Assembly (NCBI GenBank): GCA_963718695.1
Contig: OY970371.1
Location: forward strand, 2,914,001 to 2,978,000
Source of the DNA: Manganitrophus sp963718695
Lineage (GTDB): Bacteria > Nitrospirota > Nitrospiria > SBBL01 > Manganitrophaceae
Length of the DNA: 64,000 nt
Direction: 5' to 3'
In this document: positions 1 to 7,097 of the stretch, in pieces
How positions within the stretch are numbered: position 1 is the stretch's first letter
Layout of the letters: each line of letters opens with the position of its first letter
Translations under genes and position numbers: made by a program
The notes under the pieces: generated by a model
The model's database searches: none
What the model was told of the DNA's origin: nothing
Seen by the model: the letters and a program-made list of their open reading frames with translations, nothing else

Positions 1-1
1 G

Positions 2-190
2 ATTCATCCGAAAACCGTGGCGACCCTTTGCGAGCGATACGGCGGCGCCATCGCCATCTCAGCGCTCCATCCGGAGAGCCTCGCCCCGCTTCTGGCCGCC
101 ATCGAAGGACGGCTCTGGATGGAGAAAAAGACCGAGTCGCCTCTTCCGGCCGCGTCGCCGAGCTACAAAGAGGCGACGCGGCCCTTCTGA
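2..190 (+). CDS. hflX: C-terminal end of probable GTPase HflX (partial)
   Basis: An open frame enters from the left edge and stops with TGA at 188-190, giving 62 residues. It contains the stretch RYGGAIAISALHPESLAPLL followed by a short amphipathic helix and a polar tail. This resembles the G5 'SAl' motif and last helix of HflX/Obg-type GTPases, where SA lies just before the final helix of the G domain. HflX is a ribosome-associated GTPase that splits stalled ribosomes. The N-terminal and Walker motifs lie outside the window, so the family assignment rests only on this tail. It converges on the site-2 protease gene on the other strand, with 11 bases between stops. Confidence 0.45.
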   Translation: MHPKTVATLCERYGGAIAISALHPESLAPLLAAIEGRLWMEKKTESPLPAASPSYKEATRPF

Positions 191-201
191 GGAGAGCGTC
201 G

Positions 202-1398
202 CTACGCCGCTTTTCTCCGCTCTTGCTCTTCTTCGATCTCCGGCCGCTTCGGAGCCTGCGCCGGCCCTTCGCCGTTCTCCAGCTCGACCTTCAGCGAGAG
301 GAAGCGGAGGAGGTCCCTGAGCGAAAGAATCCCGACCAGCCGTCCCTGGTCGACGACCAGCAGCCGGGTGCTTCCGGTCCGGTTCATCTTCGAGAGGGCC
401 TTCACCGCATCGACATCGGGCGAGATCGTGTTGTCGACGGCGCAGGTTTTCGCCACTTCCCCCACCGTCCGATATCCCCACTCGTTGCGCGGAATCTCCT
501 TGACCTGGTTGAGATCGACACAGCCGACCAGATCGCCGTTTTGGACCACCGGAAACATTTTGTATTGATGCCGGTAGACATAGTCGTCGATGAGCTGTGC
601 CAGTGAGAGAGTGGGGGAAACGGTAATCGGATCGGTCTGCATGAAGCGGCGGACCTGCTCCCCCTCCAACGCCTGGCGCGCGACGAGCTGCTGATACGAG
701 CCGCGCGCGGCATCCCGCAGGAACATTCCGATCAAAAACTGCCAGACCCCGCCGACGAAATTCCCGCGAAGGGCATTTAAAACGCCGATGAAGATCAGGA
801 AGATCCCGAAGGCGGAGCCAAATGCCGAAGAGATACGCGTCGCCCATCGGATGTCGTTTCGCCATCCCCACAAGATCGACCGGAAAACCCGTCCCCCGTC
901 GAGCGGAAAGGCCGGGACCAAGTTAAACACCGCCAGGATGGCGTTGATGACGCCGAGATATCCGGTGACCCCATTGATCAGCACCGGCCATCCGCTCCGC
1001 GCCCCGAAGATGTAAAGTCCATAAAATGCAATCGCCAGGAAGATGCTGGAGAGCGGCCCGGCGATCGCCATCCAGAACTCCGACCGCGGGCTCGGCGGCT
1101 CATCATCCATCTCCGCCACCCCGCCGAAGATAAAGAGGGTGATCCCCTTCATCGGAATGCCGAACCGGCGCGCCACCAGCGAGTGGCTCATCTCATGGAA
1201 GACGATCGACCCAAAGAGCCCCAGCGATCCGGCGAGTCCCATGATCCAGTAGGTCCCCGGCGAGAGCCCCCGGTACTGAAACGGAAAGAGCCCGGCCGCC
1301 AGCGACCAGGTGACCAAAACGGCGATGACGATCCAGCTTAAATCAACATGAACCGCAAAACCAAAAAGCCGAAATAAAGTAACCCTTTTACCGAACAT
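202..1398 (-). CDS. Site-2 protease family (M50) membrane metalloprotease with CBS domains
   Basis: 398 residues. Hydrophobic N-terminal half with about six membrane segments holding the zinc motif HEMSH (around residue 68) and the second ligand motif FPLDGGRV (around 165). Both catalytic motifs of intramembrane M50 proteases are therefore present. Residues about 245-360 form a CBS pair, with a typical second-repeat signature near LLVVDQGRLVGILSLRDLL. The charged tail is rich in Glu/Lys. Family members of this S2P-CBS type cleave membrane-bound substrates within the bilayer, and CBS domains usually sense adenine nucleotides; the substrate cannot be told here. The start at 1398 (MFGKRVTLFRLFGF) is preceded by a GGAGGT-like site a few bases upstream. 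Length is normal for the family. Confidence 0.9.
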   Translation of the reverse strand: MFGKRVTLFRLFGFAVHVDLSWIVIAVLVTWSLAAGLFPFQYRGLSPGTYWIMGLAGSLGLFGSIVFHEMSHSLVARRFGIPMKGITLFIFGGVAEMDDEPPSPRSEFWMAIAGPLSSIFLAIAFYGLYIFGARSGWPVLINGVTGYLGVINAILAVFNLVPAFPLDGGRVFRSILWGWRNDIRWATRISSAFGSAFGIFLIFIGVLNALRGNFVGGVWQFLIGMFLRDAARGSYQQLVARQALEGEQVRRFMQTDPITVSPTLSLAQLIDDYVYRHQYKMFPVVQNGDLVGCVDLNQVKEIPRNEWGYRTVGEVAKTCAVDNTISPDVDAVKALSKMNRTGSTRLLVVDQGRLVGILSLRDLLRFLSLKVELENGEGPAQAPKRPEIEEEQERRKAA

Positions 1399-2042
1399 TT
1401 CACCTCCTCAAAAATGCCTTGCGTTACAGATGAGGCACCTTTTTCAACCTATCCCCATCAATTTGAAGTTATCGTGTTTCGGGAGGGTGTGTCTATGTTC
1501 TCCAAAGGGAGTAGTAAAGATTGAAATGGGAAGTCACAATCTAAGTTAACGGATGAGATAGAGTATTGGTGAAAGATGTGTATCGTCATTATTCAGTTTG
1601 ACATTAATTTTTTAACAAGAGGAAGGGTAAAAAATACGATGAAAAGGATGGGAATCACAACAATTAAAGTGATTCCCGAAGAGAGAGGTCGGATCTACGA
1701 ATGATTAGACTTTGTTCGATTTTAATTAGCGCCTTATCCCACGCTCATTGCCTCGGGCCGTACTCTTCTTCCACACTAATACCGGCTCGGATGTTATCAA
1801 TATAATATTAAAAGTCAATTTCGTAGACCTGACTCCCTTCCTCTCGGGTTTGGGGCGTCGTCCCTCTCCGGGAAAGGCATGTTATGCATCGTCTTGAACA
1901 ATGGCTTTGCGCTCGTTTCCTCGCGCTGTGACGTGATAGACCACATGTGGATAGTGAACTCGCAGAAGCGGGGCAAGATCATGGTGTCCCCGGAACTCCG
2001 CCAATTCTTCTGACCTCAATTCTTTGTGGGCGTCCTCGGAAT
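1399..2042. other. 640-bp gene-free stretch, mostly degraded DNA
   Basis: AT-richer than its surroundings. The first ~70 bases hold the upstream region of the site-2 protease gene. No open frame of plausible composition is seen. A RAYT transposase relic lies at 1891-1983. Around 1815-1837 the sequence CGTAGACCTGA recurs, in nearly the same context, at 3833-3855 beside a second RAYT relic. The rest shows nothing I can name. Confidence 0.5.
1891..1983 (-). pseudogene. N-terminal relic of a REP-associated tyrosine transposase (RAYT)
   Basis: On the minus strand about 30 codons read PLLRVHYPHVVYHVTARGNE and then RKAIVQD. The block 'YHVTARGNERK' is the hallmark N-terminus of the Y1/HUH transposase-like RAYT family. 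The catalytic HUH motif, the tyrosine and any start codon are missing, and the frame is closed on both sides. It is therefore a fragment. A second, independent RAYT N-terminal fragment lies at 3692-3782. Confidence 0.6.
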
Positions 2043-2384
2043 TTATTCTTGTTTTAACCATAGGTATTTGTCCCGCACAAACAAGGCGTACAATGGTGCT
2101 AACAGTATACGAGAACCACGTAGATTAGAGCCGCATTGGAAATGGAGTGTCTGGTCGCTTGCGATCGTAAAACTGACCACTTTAGATCTACACCAGTCAA
2201 TTTTTACGACCAAGTTATGTTGACCAGGGACCACGGTGAAATTCTTTCTCTCCGCATTTGCCAGGCGACCGATTTCCTCCCCATCTAAGATCACACGATA
2301 GCTTCGAAGCCGGTCAGCGTAGCCGCTGTCTCTGGAAATTGAAATCGTTGCGCCCATCGTGGATATCTTACCCTGAGCAATCAT
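2043..2384 (-). CDS. Conserved hypothetical, PEGA-like beta domain
   Basis: 113 residues. The core, from ISISRDSGYADRLRSYRV onward, looks like a small beta-sandwich in which a 'DGEE(V/I)G' turn is followed by VVPGQHNLVVKIDWC and a Cys-containing C-terminal strand. I recall similar short bacterial proteins of unknown function, and the 'V-P-G-x-H' turn is PEGA-like. It ends with a hydrophobic patch (ILLAPLYALFV) and a charged tail. The start could also be the Met at 2357, directly before the conserved block. It sits among transposase relics and is somewhat AT-richer than the backbone, which suggests acquisition. Function unknown. Confidence 0.6.
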   Translation of the reverse strand: MIAQGKISTMGATISISRDSGYADRLRSYRVILDGEEIGRLANAERKNFTVVPGQHNLVVKIDWCRSKVVSFTIASDQTLHFQCGSNLRGSRILLAPLYALFVRDKYLWLKQE

Positions 2385-2432
2385 GAGCCCATCCCGCTGA
2401 TCACTCTTTGCGTCCGCTCCAAAGAGTTAGAG

Positions 2433-2537
2433 TTAGCGGAAGCGATTGACTTTGAGGTTGTTGAGGTTTAAGAGAGAGAAGCCTGCTTTCTGAATCTGTC
2501 GGTCAAGCGGACGGGCGTAGCCGCCAAGCCCTTCCTA
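2433..2537 (-). pseudogene. Transposase tail relic, IS110-like (tentative)
   Basis: A short minus-strand frame reads GLGGYARPLDRQIQKAGFSL followed by LNLNNLKVNRFR and a stop at 2433-2435; a stop also closes it upstream. The pattern 'GGY.RPL...L..AG..V...N..KV..F' resembles the DEDD domain of IS110-type transposases. Only about 32 codons remain and the identification is by eye, so it may be another transposase family. Confidence 0.3.
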
Positions 2538-2544
2538 ACCATGT

Positions 2545-2931
2545 TCAGTTCTGCATCAGGTCCTTTACCTTGGGATCAAAGCAAAAGAGAATAATACCAA
2601 TCGGAAGAACGATGAATATAAGCAGGTAAAAAATAGTTAATGTCGTTATCGGAGGATTCCATTTAAAACCTGAACCAAGAACTAAAATTCCGACACTGTT
2701 AAATATAATTGCCAAATAACGTCCCCACTTTTTCAATTTAAAAAAAGAATACATAATCCCAAAACTAACCCAGGAAATTAATAATGGGATTCCCAACGCT
2801 TCAATCGTAAATGTCATAGGCATTGAATTAAGCGGCGGACCATAGGCAAATAAAAGAACGGATGTGAAAAAATTAGTTATCCCAAGAACTCCATAACACA
2901 ATCCTATTACTTTCAAGATGGCTTTTATCAC
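2545..2931 (-). CDS. Small integral membrane protein, four predicted TM segments
   Basis: 128 residues with four hydrophobic stretches (around 5-30, 45-62, 73-90 and 98-120) separated by short charged loops. The C-terminus is charged (FDPKVKDLMQN). The coding sequence is clearly AT-richer than the surrounding backbone genes and has relics of mobile elements on both sides, so recent acquisition is likely. No motif points to a function. Membrane topology is the only firm statement. Confidence 0.6.
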   Translation of the reverse strand: MIKAILKVIGLCYGVLGITNFFTSVLLFAYGPPLNSMPMTFTIEALGIPLLISWVSFGIMYSFFKLKKWGRYLAIIFNSVGILVLGSGFKWNPPITTLTIFYLLIFIVLPIGIILFCFDPKVKDLMQN

Positions 2932-2953
2932 TTTGTTATCAGTCGATATACTA

Positions 2954-3138
2954 CTATTTGATCCATTCTCGATTCTGGTTTCTGCGAATGCCCAACTCTC
3001 GGCCTACATCCGCGGCAGGGCGGCCGTATTGCTCCAGCAGTTTTACCGCTTCTGCTTTAAAGGCTTTGCTAAAACTCTTTCGAACCAAGGCTCACCTCCA
3101 GGGTAAATTTAACCCCTTCCGGAGTGTCCGTCAAATCA
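2954..3138 (-). pseudogene. Left-end relic of an IS3-family element (OrfA start)
   Basis: On the minus strand, starting with TTG at 3088 after a GGAGGTG ribosome site, about 44 codons begin VRKSFSKAFKAEAVKLLEQY, continue to VGRELGIRRNQ and then lose similarity, with a stop at 2954-2956. This is the N-terminal helix-turn-helix of an IS3/IS911-type OrfA. Upstream, at 3119-3138, lies TGATTTGACGGACACTCC, a plausible left inverted terminus (IS3 elements begin with TG). OrfB and the right end are absent, so it is a solo end left by deletion. Confidence 0.6.
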
Positions 3139-3199
3139 GGGCAACATCACTATGTGTATTCTCTCTCCTGATCTAGTCATATCCATCGGTGCTTTGTGA

Positions 3200-3694
3200 C
3201 TATGAGAGTTTGTCAATTTCAAGTTCGATGCTGTAAGAATCAGTCGGGGGATGGCCACGGATTTCATCATTCCGCGGATGAACCGAAAGCAATCTGAATT
3301 GGTACCCTGAATAATCTACTACACGCTGATATCGGCTGGCCGTGTTTAACTCGAGATCTTTATGTTCTGAACCGAGTCCCCATACACGAATGGCCACCCG
3401 GGCATTTCCCTCCCACTTGCAAATGACCTTTTCGGCATATCGGCACCTTGAGTCTTCTATTAAAGATAGAAACTGTATTTCTAGTTCCTTAGAACTTCCA
3501 TTGCTGATAGATACTTTTTCACCGTACCTCACAAGGAAAGGAACCCCGAGTAGATGAGGGGTCGGAGCCGAAGAGGTAGCTAACCGCACTTTTAAGTCTG
3601 CAGAAGCTATTTCTGCCTGCCAAACAATTAGAAGTATCAAATACAAGAGTCCAACGATACCGGCAGCAATAAGATACTTTTTTAAAAGCTTCAT
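3200..3694 (-). CDS. Hypothetical single-pass membrane-anchored protein
   Basis: 164 residues from the Met at 3694 (MKLLKKYLIAAGIVGLLYLI). One N-terminal membrane segment is followed by a soluble, beta-rich exported domain with two close cysteines (CRYAEKVIC). The frame stays open nine codons further upstream to 3721, but those codons come from the RAYT relic, so the Met at 3694 is preferred. No family recognised. Codon use is AT-richer than the backbone and it lies in the relic-rich segment, suggesting a transferred cargo gene. Confidence 0.55.
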   Translation of the reverse strand: MKLLKKYLIAAGIVGLLYLILLIVWQAEIASADLKVRLATSSAPTPHLLGVPFLVRYGEKVSISNGSSKELEIQFLSLIEDSRCRYAEKVICKWEGNARVAIRVWGLGSEHKDLELNTASRYQRVVDYSGYQFRLLSVHPRNDEIRGHPPTDSYSIELEIDKLS

Positions 3695-3782
3695 CTGTTC
3701 GATAGATTTTCTTGCGCTCATTTCCTCTGGCGGTGATGTGATAGAGCGCGCCGGGATGCTGCAGACGCAACGGACGGGCTAT
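3692..3782 (-). pseudogene. Second RAYT transposase N-terminal relic
   Basis: The minus strand encodes ARPLRLQHPGALYHITARGN then ERKKIYRTDEAF, the canonical RAYT N-terminus. The expected ATG is replaced by ATA at 3780-3782, and similarity ends abruptly where the neighbouring membrane-protein gene begins. The CGTAGACCTGA motif found beside the first relic occurs again just upstream, at 3833-3855. It is dead, with no HUH catalytic region. Confidence 0.65.
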
Positions 3783-3865
3783 TCTCTCTTCGTCCCGGCA
3801 CCGCTCACGGATTATCAAGACAAGATTAAAAAATTAATTCCGTAGACCTGAACCCCAACCTGGAG

Positions 3866-4264
3866 CTATCTCAGCTCCCCCAGCGCCTTTCGTAGCGCGG
3901 TGTGGCCCATCACGATCTCGGGACTGGACTGAAGGAGACTTAAATAGCGTTCCGATGCGATCATCCCCTCGATTCGCTCCCGAACGCCCGCAATTCGGAT
4001 CGGCTCCAGCGGCATCGCTTCATCGAGAAGCTCATCCATCTCGACCATTACCTTTGACATCGGCCGCAGCCAAGAGAAAAAAGGATCTTCCATCAAGAGA
4101 CGCAGGAGGGCGCCGGAGCCGGCGATCGGTCCATGCTCCTGCTCATATTCGCTCCGAACGGTGCCGATGAGCACCTTATGAAGCCCGCGCAGCGCGTCGT
4201 TCACCTCGATGAGCCTCTGACGTTCAACCTCCCCGAACGGGCGGCCTTCTTCTCGATCCGACAT
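3866..4264 (-). CDS. Conserved hypothetical, helical
   Basis: 132 residues, almost entirely helix-forming and acidic (for example ERQRLIEVNDALRGLHKVLI), without signal peptide or membrane segment, so probably cytoplasmic. A Trp-Leu-Arg-Pro stretch (SWLRPMSKVMVEMDELLDE) is the most distinctive part. It starts 12 bases after the stop of the quinone oxidoreductase gene on the same strand, so the two are probably cotranscribed. No family name can be given from the sequence. Confidence 0.7.
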   Translation of the reverse strand: MSDREEGRPFGEVERQRLIEVNDALRGLHKVLIGTVRSEYEQEHGPIAGSGALLRLLMEDPFFSWLRPMSKVMVEMDELLDEAMPLEPIRIAGVRERIEGMIASERYLSLLQSSPEIVMGHTALRKALGELR

Positions 4265-4276
4265 CCACTCTCCCTT

Positions 4277-5236
4277 TCAAGGAATTAAAATAATCTTACC
4301 GTGCGCACCCGATGTCATGACTGCATGATGGGCCTGCGCCGCCTCCGCCAGTGAGAGCCGTTGGCCGATCACAGGGCGAAGCGTCCCATTTTCCACCCCG
4401 GCGCCGATCGCCGCGTGAATGCTCGCCAGCTCTTTTGCCGTCGCGTTGAAGAGCATCATCCCAAGGATCGTTGCATCCTGATTCATCGCGTCGCGCGGGG
4501 TGATCTCCACCGGGCCGCGGCTGCCGACGATGACGACCCGGCCTCCTTCCGTCATCATCTTGAGATCTTGTCCGAGATTCACATTCGCCAGCATCTCGAG
4601 GATGACCTCCACCCCGCGCCCTTCGGTCAACGTTCGGACCGAATCGAGATAGCCGGCCGCGCGATGATCCAGGACAGAATGCGCCCCTTGCTCCGAGACC
4701 ACGTCCCGGCCTTTGGAAGTTCCGCCGGTCCCGATCACAACCATCCCCGCCGCGCGGGCCAGCTGGACGGCGGCCAGCCCCACCCCGCCGGTCGCGCCGT
4801 GAATCAGCACTGTCTCCCCCGGGACGGCCCGCGCTTTCTGAAAGAGGGCGCGATAGGCGGTGGCGTAGGGGATGCCGATCGCCGCCCCCTGTTCGAAGGA
4901 GATCTGCTTCGGCAAGAGATGAACCTGCCCCTCTTCGCAGAGCGCCGCCTCGGCGTAGGCGCCGGTGAGGGTTCCGGCGGTGTAAACCCGGTCTCCCGCT
5001 TTGAATCGACGAACCCCTTCCCCGACCGCCTCGACAAGACCGGCCGCATCCGAGCCGGGGGTGTACGGCCGTTTGAGATCGGGGTTGGAGCCGGAGCGGC
5101 GGTAAGTATCGACCGGATTGACGCCGATCGCCTTGATCCGAACGAGCAGCGCTCCCCGACCCGGTTGCAGGTCAGTAACTTCCTCCAGTTGGAGGACCTC
5201 CGGGCCGCCGAACTGATGCACGCGAATCGCCTTCAT
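4277..5236 (-). CDS. Zinc-free NADPH:quinone oxidoreductase (MDR superfamily)
   Basis: 319 residues. N-terminal GroES-like domain beginning MKAIRVHQFGGPEVLQLEEV, with the quinone reductase signature NPVDTYRRSG. The nucleotide-binding motif HGATGGVGLAAVQLARAAG lies near residue 145. The cysteine ligands of the structural zinc site of alcohol dehydrogenases are missing, as in zeta-crystallin/QOR. The expected reaction is NADPH-dependent reduction of quinones or alpha,beta-unsaturated carbonyls in the cytoplasm. Length is standard. It lies in a same-strand run with the DsbA-like gene and the helical hypothetical, suggesting a small redox-stress cluster. Confidence 0.88.
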   Translation of the reverse strand: MKAIRVHQFGGPEVLQLEEVTDLQPGRGALLVRIKAIGVNPVDTYRRSGSNPDLKRPYTPGSDAAGLVEAVGEGVRRFKAGDRVYTAGTLTGAYAEAALCEEGQVHLLPKQISFEQGAAIGIPYATAYRALFQKARAVPGETVLIHGATGGVGLAAVQLARAAGMVVIGTGGTSKGRDVVSEQGAHSVLDHRAAGYLDSVRTLTEGRGVEVILEMLANVNLGQDLKMMTEGGRVVIVGSRGPVEITPRDAMNQDATILGMMLFNATAKELASIHAAIGAGVENGTLRPVIGQRLSLAEAAQAHHAVMTSGAHGKIILIP

Positions 5237-5284
5237 ACGTCCCTGTTCCCCTTTATTCGGAGAAGCATCATTGTCCGTCGATGC

Positions 5285-5854
5285 TCAAGAAGCAAGCCGC
5301 GATCCCTTTTCGCCGAGAAGTCCCGTGCGCTCGATGGCGGCCATCAGCGGCTTAAAGTCGTAATGTCCGGTATGAAGAACCCCATTCACAAAAAACTCGG
5401 GGGTGCCGGTCGCGCCGCTTTCGTGACCGCTTTGAACGTCCTCCTGCACCCGCCCGGCATGACTGTGTTGCGCCAGCTCCCGTTTGAACCGGGCGGTATC
5501 GAGACCGAGCCCGTCTGCGTAGGCCACGAGATCTTCCGCTTCCAATGCGTATTGATTGTCGAAGAGCGGGTGATACATTTCCCAGAACTTCCCCTGCGCC
5601 GCGGCGGCCTCGGCCGCTTCGGACGCCTGCTGCGCATGAGGGTGCTTCGTCAGCGGAAAATGCCGGAAGACAAATCGGACCTGACCGCCGAGCCGCTGTT
5701 GGATTTCTTTGACGATGGAGACGGCACGCTGACTGTGAGGACATTCAAAATCACCATATTCGAGCAGTGTGATCGGCGCCGTCTCCGGCCCCTGAACGTG
5801 ATCCTGCGGGCCGACCGGCCGGGTGAGTTTTCCCCCGCTTCGGTTGTCACTCAT
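5285..5854 (-). CDS. DsbA-family thioredoxin-fold protein with CPHS active site
   Basis: 189 residues. After a polar start, LLEYGDFECPHSQRAVSIV carries the active-site position (Cys38-Pro-His-Ser41), followed by the helical insertion (HPHAQQASEAAEAAAAQGKF) and the cis-Pro loop GTPEFFVNG. This is the Thioredoxin_4/DsbA-like group often found in cytoplasmic redox enzymes. There is no signal peptide. The usual CxxC is CxxS here, so it cannot act as a standard dithiol oxidase. A monothiol (glutathione or bacillithiol-type) or isomerase role is more likely. A strong AGGAGG site precedes the ATG at 5854. Confidence 0.85.
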   Translation of the reverse strand: MSDNRSGGKLTRPVGPQDHVQGPETAPITLLEYGDFECPHSQRAVSIVKEIQQRLGGQVRFVFRHFPLTKHPHAQQASEAAEAAAAQGKFWEMYHPLFDNQYALEAEDLVAYADGLGLDTARFKRELAQHSHAGRVQEDVQSGHESGATGTPEFFVNGVLHTGHYDFKPLMAAIERTGLLGEKGSRLAS

Positions 5855-5884
5855 CTGATCCTCCTTTATTGACCGATCTTCAGG

Positions 5885-6340
5885 CTAAAATCGGTCCTCC
5901 TCCAAATCATATACATCAAACCAAACATAAACAGGATGATGCTTCGGGACGTTCTCCTCGATATAACTTTCCAGATATTCCTGCGCATGATCGTCCAGAT
6001 CGCAGAGACGAAGCGCCCGCATCTTGTTATTCCACCGGATGATCTCCATCCGGTCCTTCACCTTTGATTGCGACACCAACCAGTCGCCAAACGCCTGATC
6101 GGTCGGCCCCGTCTCCACAAATTGTTTGACCGCTTCCGGACCCAGCCCGGTGAAGGCATACAATTGACCCGATAATGAGCAGGGCCAAAAGCTGTACTCC
6201 CCATTGATCCCGAGAAGGAACGCCCGGCATTTGTCGACCGTCCGGGCGGCGATCACGTATCCTCCCAGTGTTTCGCGCGGACTCCGCGGATACGCTTTTC
6301 TCAAATCTTTCGCCAGCAGCTGGAGCTTCTCCTTATCCAT
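5885..6340 (-). CDS. DUF5069-like conserved protein
   Basis: About 151 residues from the Met at 6340 (MDKEKLQLLAKDLRKAYPRS). This start is chosen because an AGGAGG site lies 7-8 bases upstream, while the longer frame to 6364 has none. The LRKAYPRSPRETLGGYVIAA block, the central 'G..GEYSFWPC' and the Trp-rich C-terminus match my memory of DUF5069 proteins, which have no assigned activity. No signal or membrane segment is seen. It lies between the VOC and DsbA-like genes on the same strand. Confidence 0.75.
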   Translation of the reverse strand: MDKEKLQLLAKDLRKAYPRSPRETLGGYVIAARTVDKCRAFLLGINGEYSFWPCSLSGQLYAFTGLGPEAVKQFVETGPTDQAFGDWLVSQSKVKDRMEIIRWNNKMRALRLCDLDDHAQEYLESYIEENVPKHHPVYVWFDVYDLEEDRF

Positions 6341-6372
6341 TTTTTGATCCTCCTGATCGGTCATCCCGACAC

Positions 6373-6819
6373 CTAAAGACGAAGCGGGCGGATGGGGGCG
6401 ATGAATGCTTTCGGATCGTTCCGCCAGATTTCGGGCTGGACGTCGATGTAGAGCTCAATCTCATTCCCGTCCGGGTCGGCGATGTAGACGCTGTGGGTGA
6501 CGGTGTGGTCGGACATCCCGATGATCGGGACCCCGGCGGCGCGAATCTCCTCGACCGCTTTCCGCAGCTCGTCGTCGCTCTTTCCGACCTTGAGCCCGAA
6601 GTGATAGAGTCCCACCCGCGGGCCGTCCGGGATCGGCGCCGCCTCCGCACCGACCTCGATCAGCAAGAGCTCGTGATGGGTCCGTCCGGAAGAGAAGGCG
6701 GCGGCCCAATCGCCGAGCGGCCCGATCTCTTTCCAGCCGAGAACGTCCCGGTAGAAGCGGCGCGATCGTTCCAGATCGCGAACATAGAGGACAACATGTC
6801 CCAGCTCTTTTACCTCCAT
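6373..6819 (-). CDS. VOC-family (glyoxalase/dioxygenase-fold) protein
   Basis: 148 residues with two beta-alpha-beta-beta-beta repeats. The first starts ELGHVVLYVRDLERSRRFYR and the second GLYHFGLKVGKSDDELRKAV; the metal-ligand positions His8, His near LYHFGL and Glu in DPDGNEIELYID are all present. A divalent metal centre is therefore expected. The members closest in look act on catechols, glutathione adducts or antibiotics; the substrate cannot be deduced. It is the first gene of the minus-strand run ending at 3866. Confidence 0.85.
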   Translation of the reverse strand: MEVKELGHVVLYVRDLERSRRFYRDVLGWKEIGPLGDWAAAFSSGRTHHELLLIEVGAEAAPIPDGPRVGLYHFGLKVGKSDDELRKAVEEIRAAGVPIIGMSDHTVTHSVYIADPDGNEIELYIDVQPEIWRNDPKAFIAPIRPLRL

Positions 6820-6957
6820 GAAGCTCTCCTTTCAGTGTCAGGATTCATCTCATCGATCCAAAACCATATTCTCTAACAGTAACCCAGCGGACGTTCCTGT
6901 TCAAGCGCGAAAAAAAACGGGTCGGCAACATCCGTATATCATCCATCTATAATTGTA

Positions 6958-6980
6958 GAGACGACCCGATGGGTCGTCTC
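6958..6980. repeat. Perfect hairpin GAGACGACCC/GGGTCGTCTC
   Basis: Ten-base perfect inverted arms (6958-6967 and 6971-6980) around a 3-base loop, in the divergent gap between the VOC gene and the beta-propeller gene. There is no T-run after it. It has the same 'TAGAGACG...CGTCTC' shape as the repeat at 13410-13438, so it is likely a dispersed palindromic repeat rather than a terminator. Confidence 0.6.
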
Positions 6981-7097
6981 GGGCCGCACGGACAATACAG
7001 GGTAGGTCTCCGACCCATCCTACATCAACCCGGTCACCGGTGATACGACAGGTCGCCCGCCGAAGAATTGATTTGCTTTCTCGGAAAGGAGAATGGT

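Noticed and set aside
4361..5872. Long plus-strand frame (503 codons) opposite the quinone oxidoreductase and DsbA-like genes
   Set aside because: It is the antisense shadow of two genes with clear domains; its composition is Arg/His/Asp-rich as expected for the complement of GC-rich codons.
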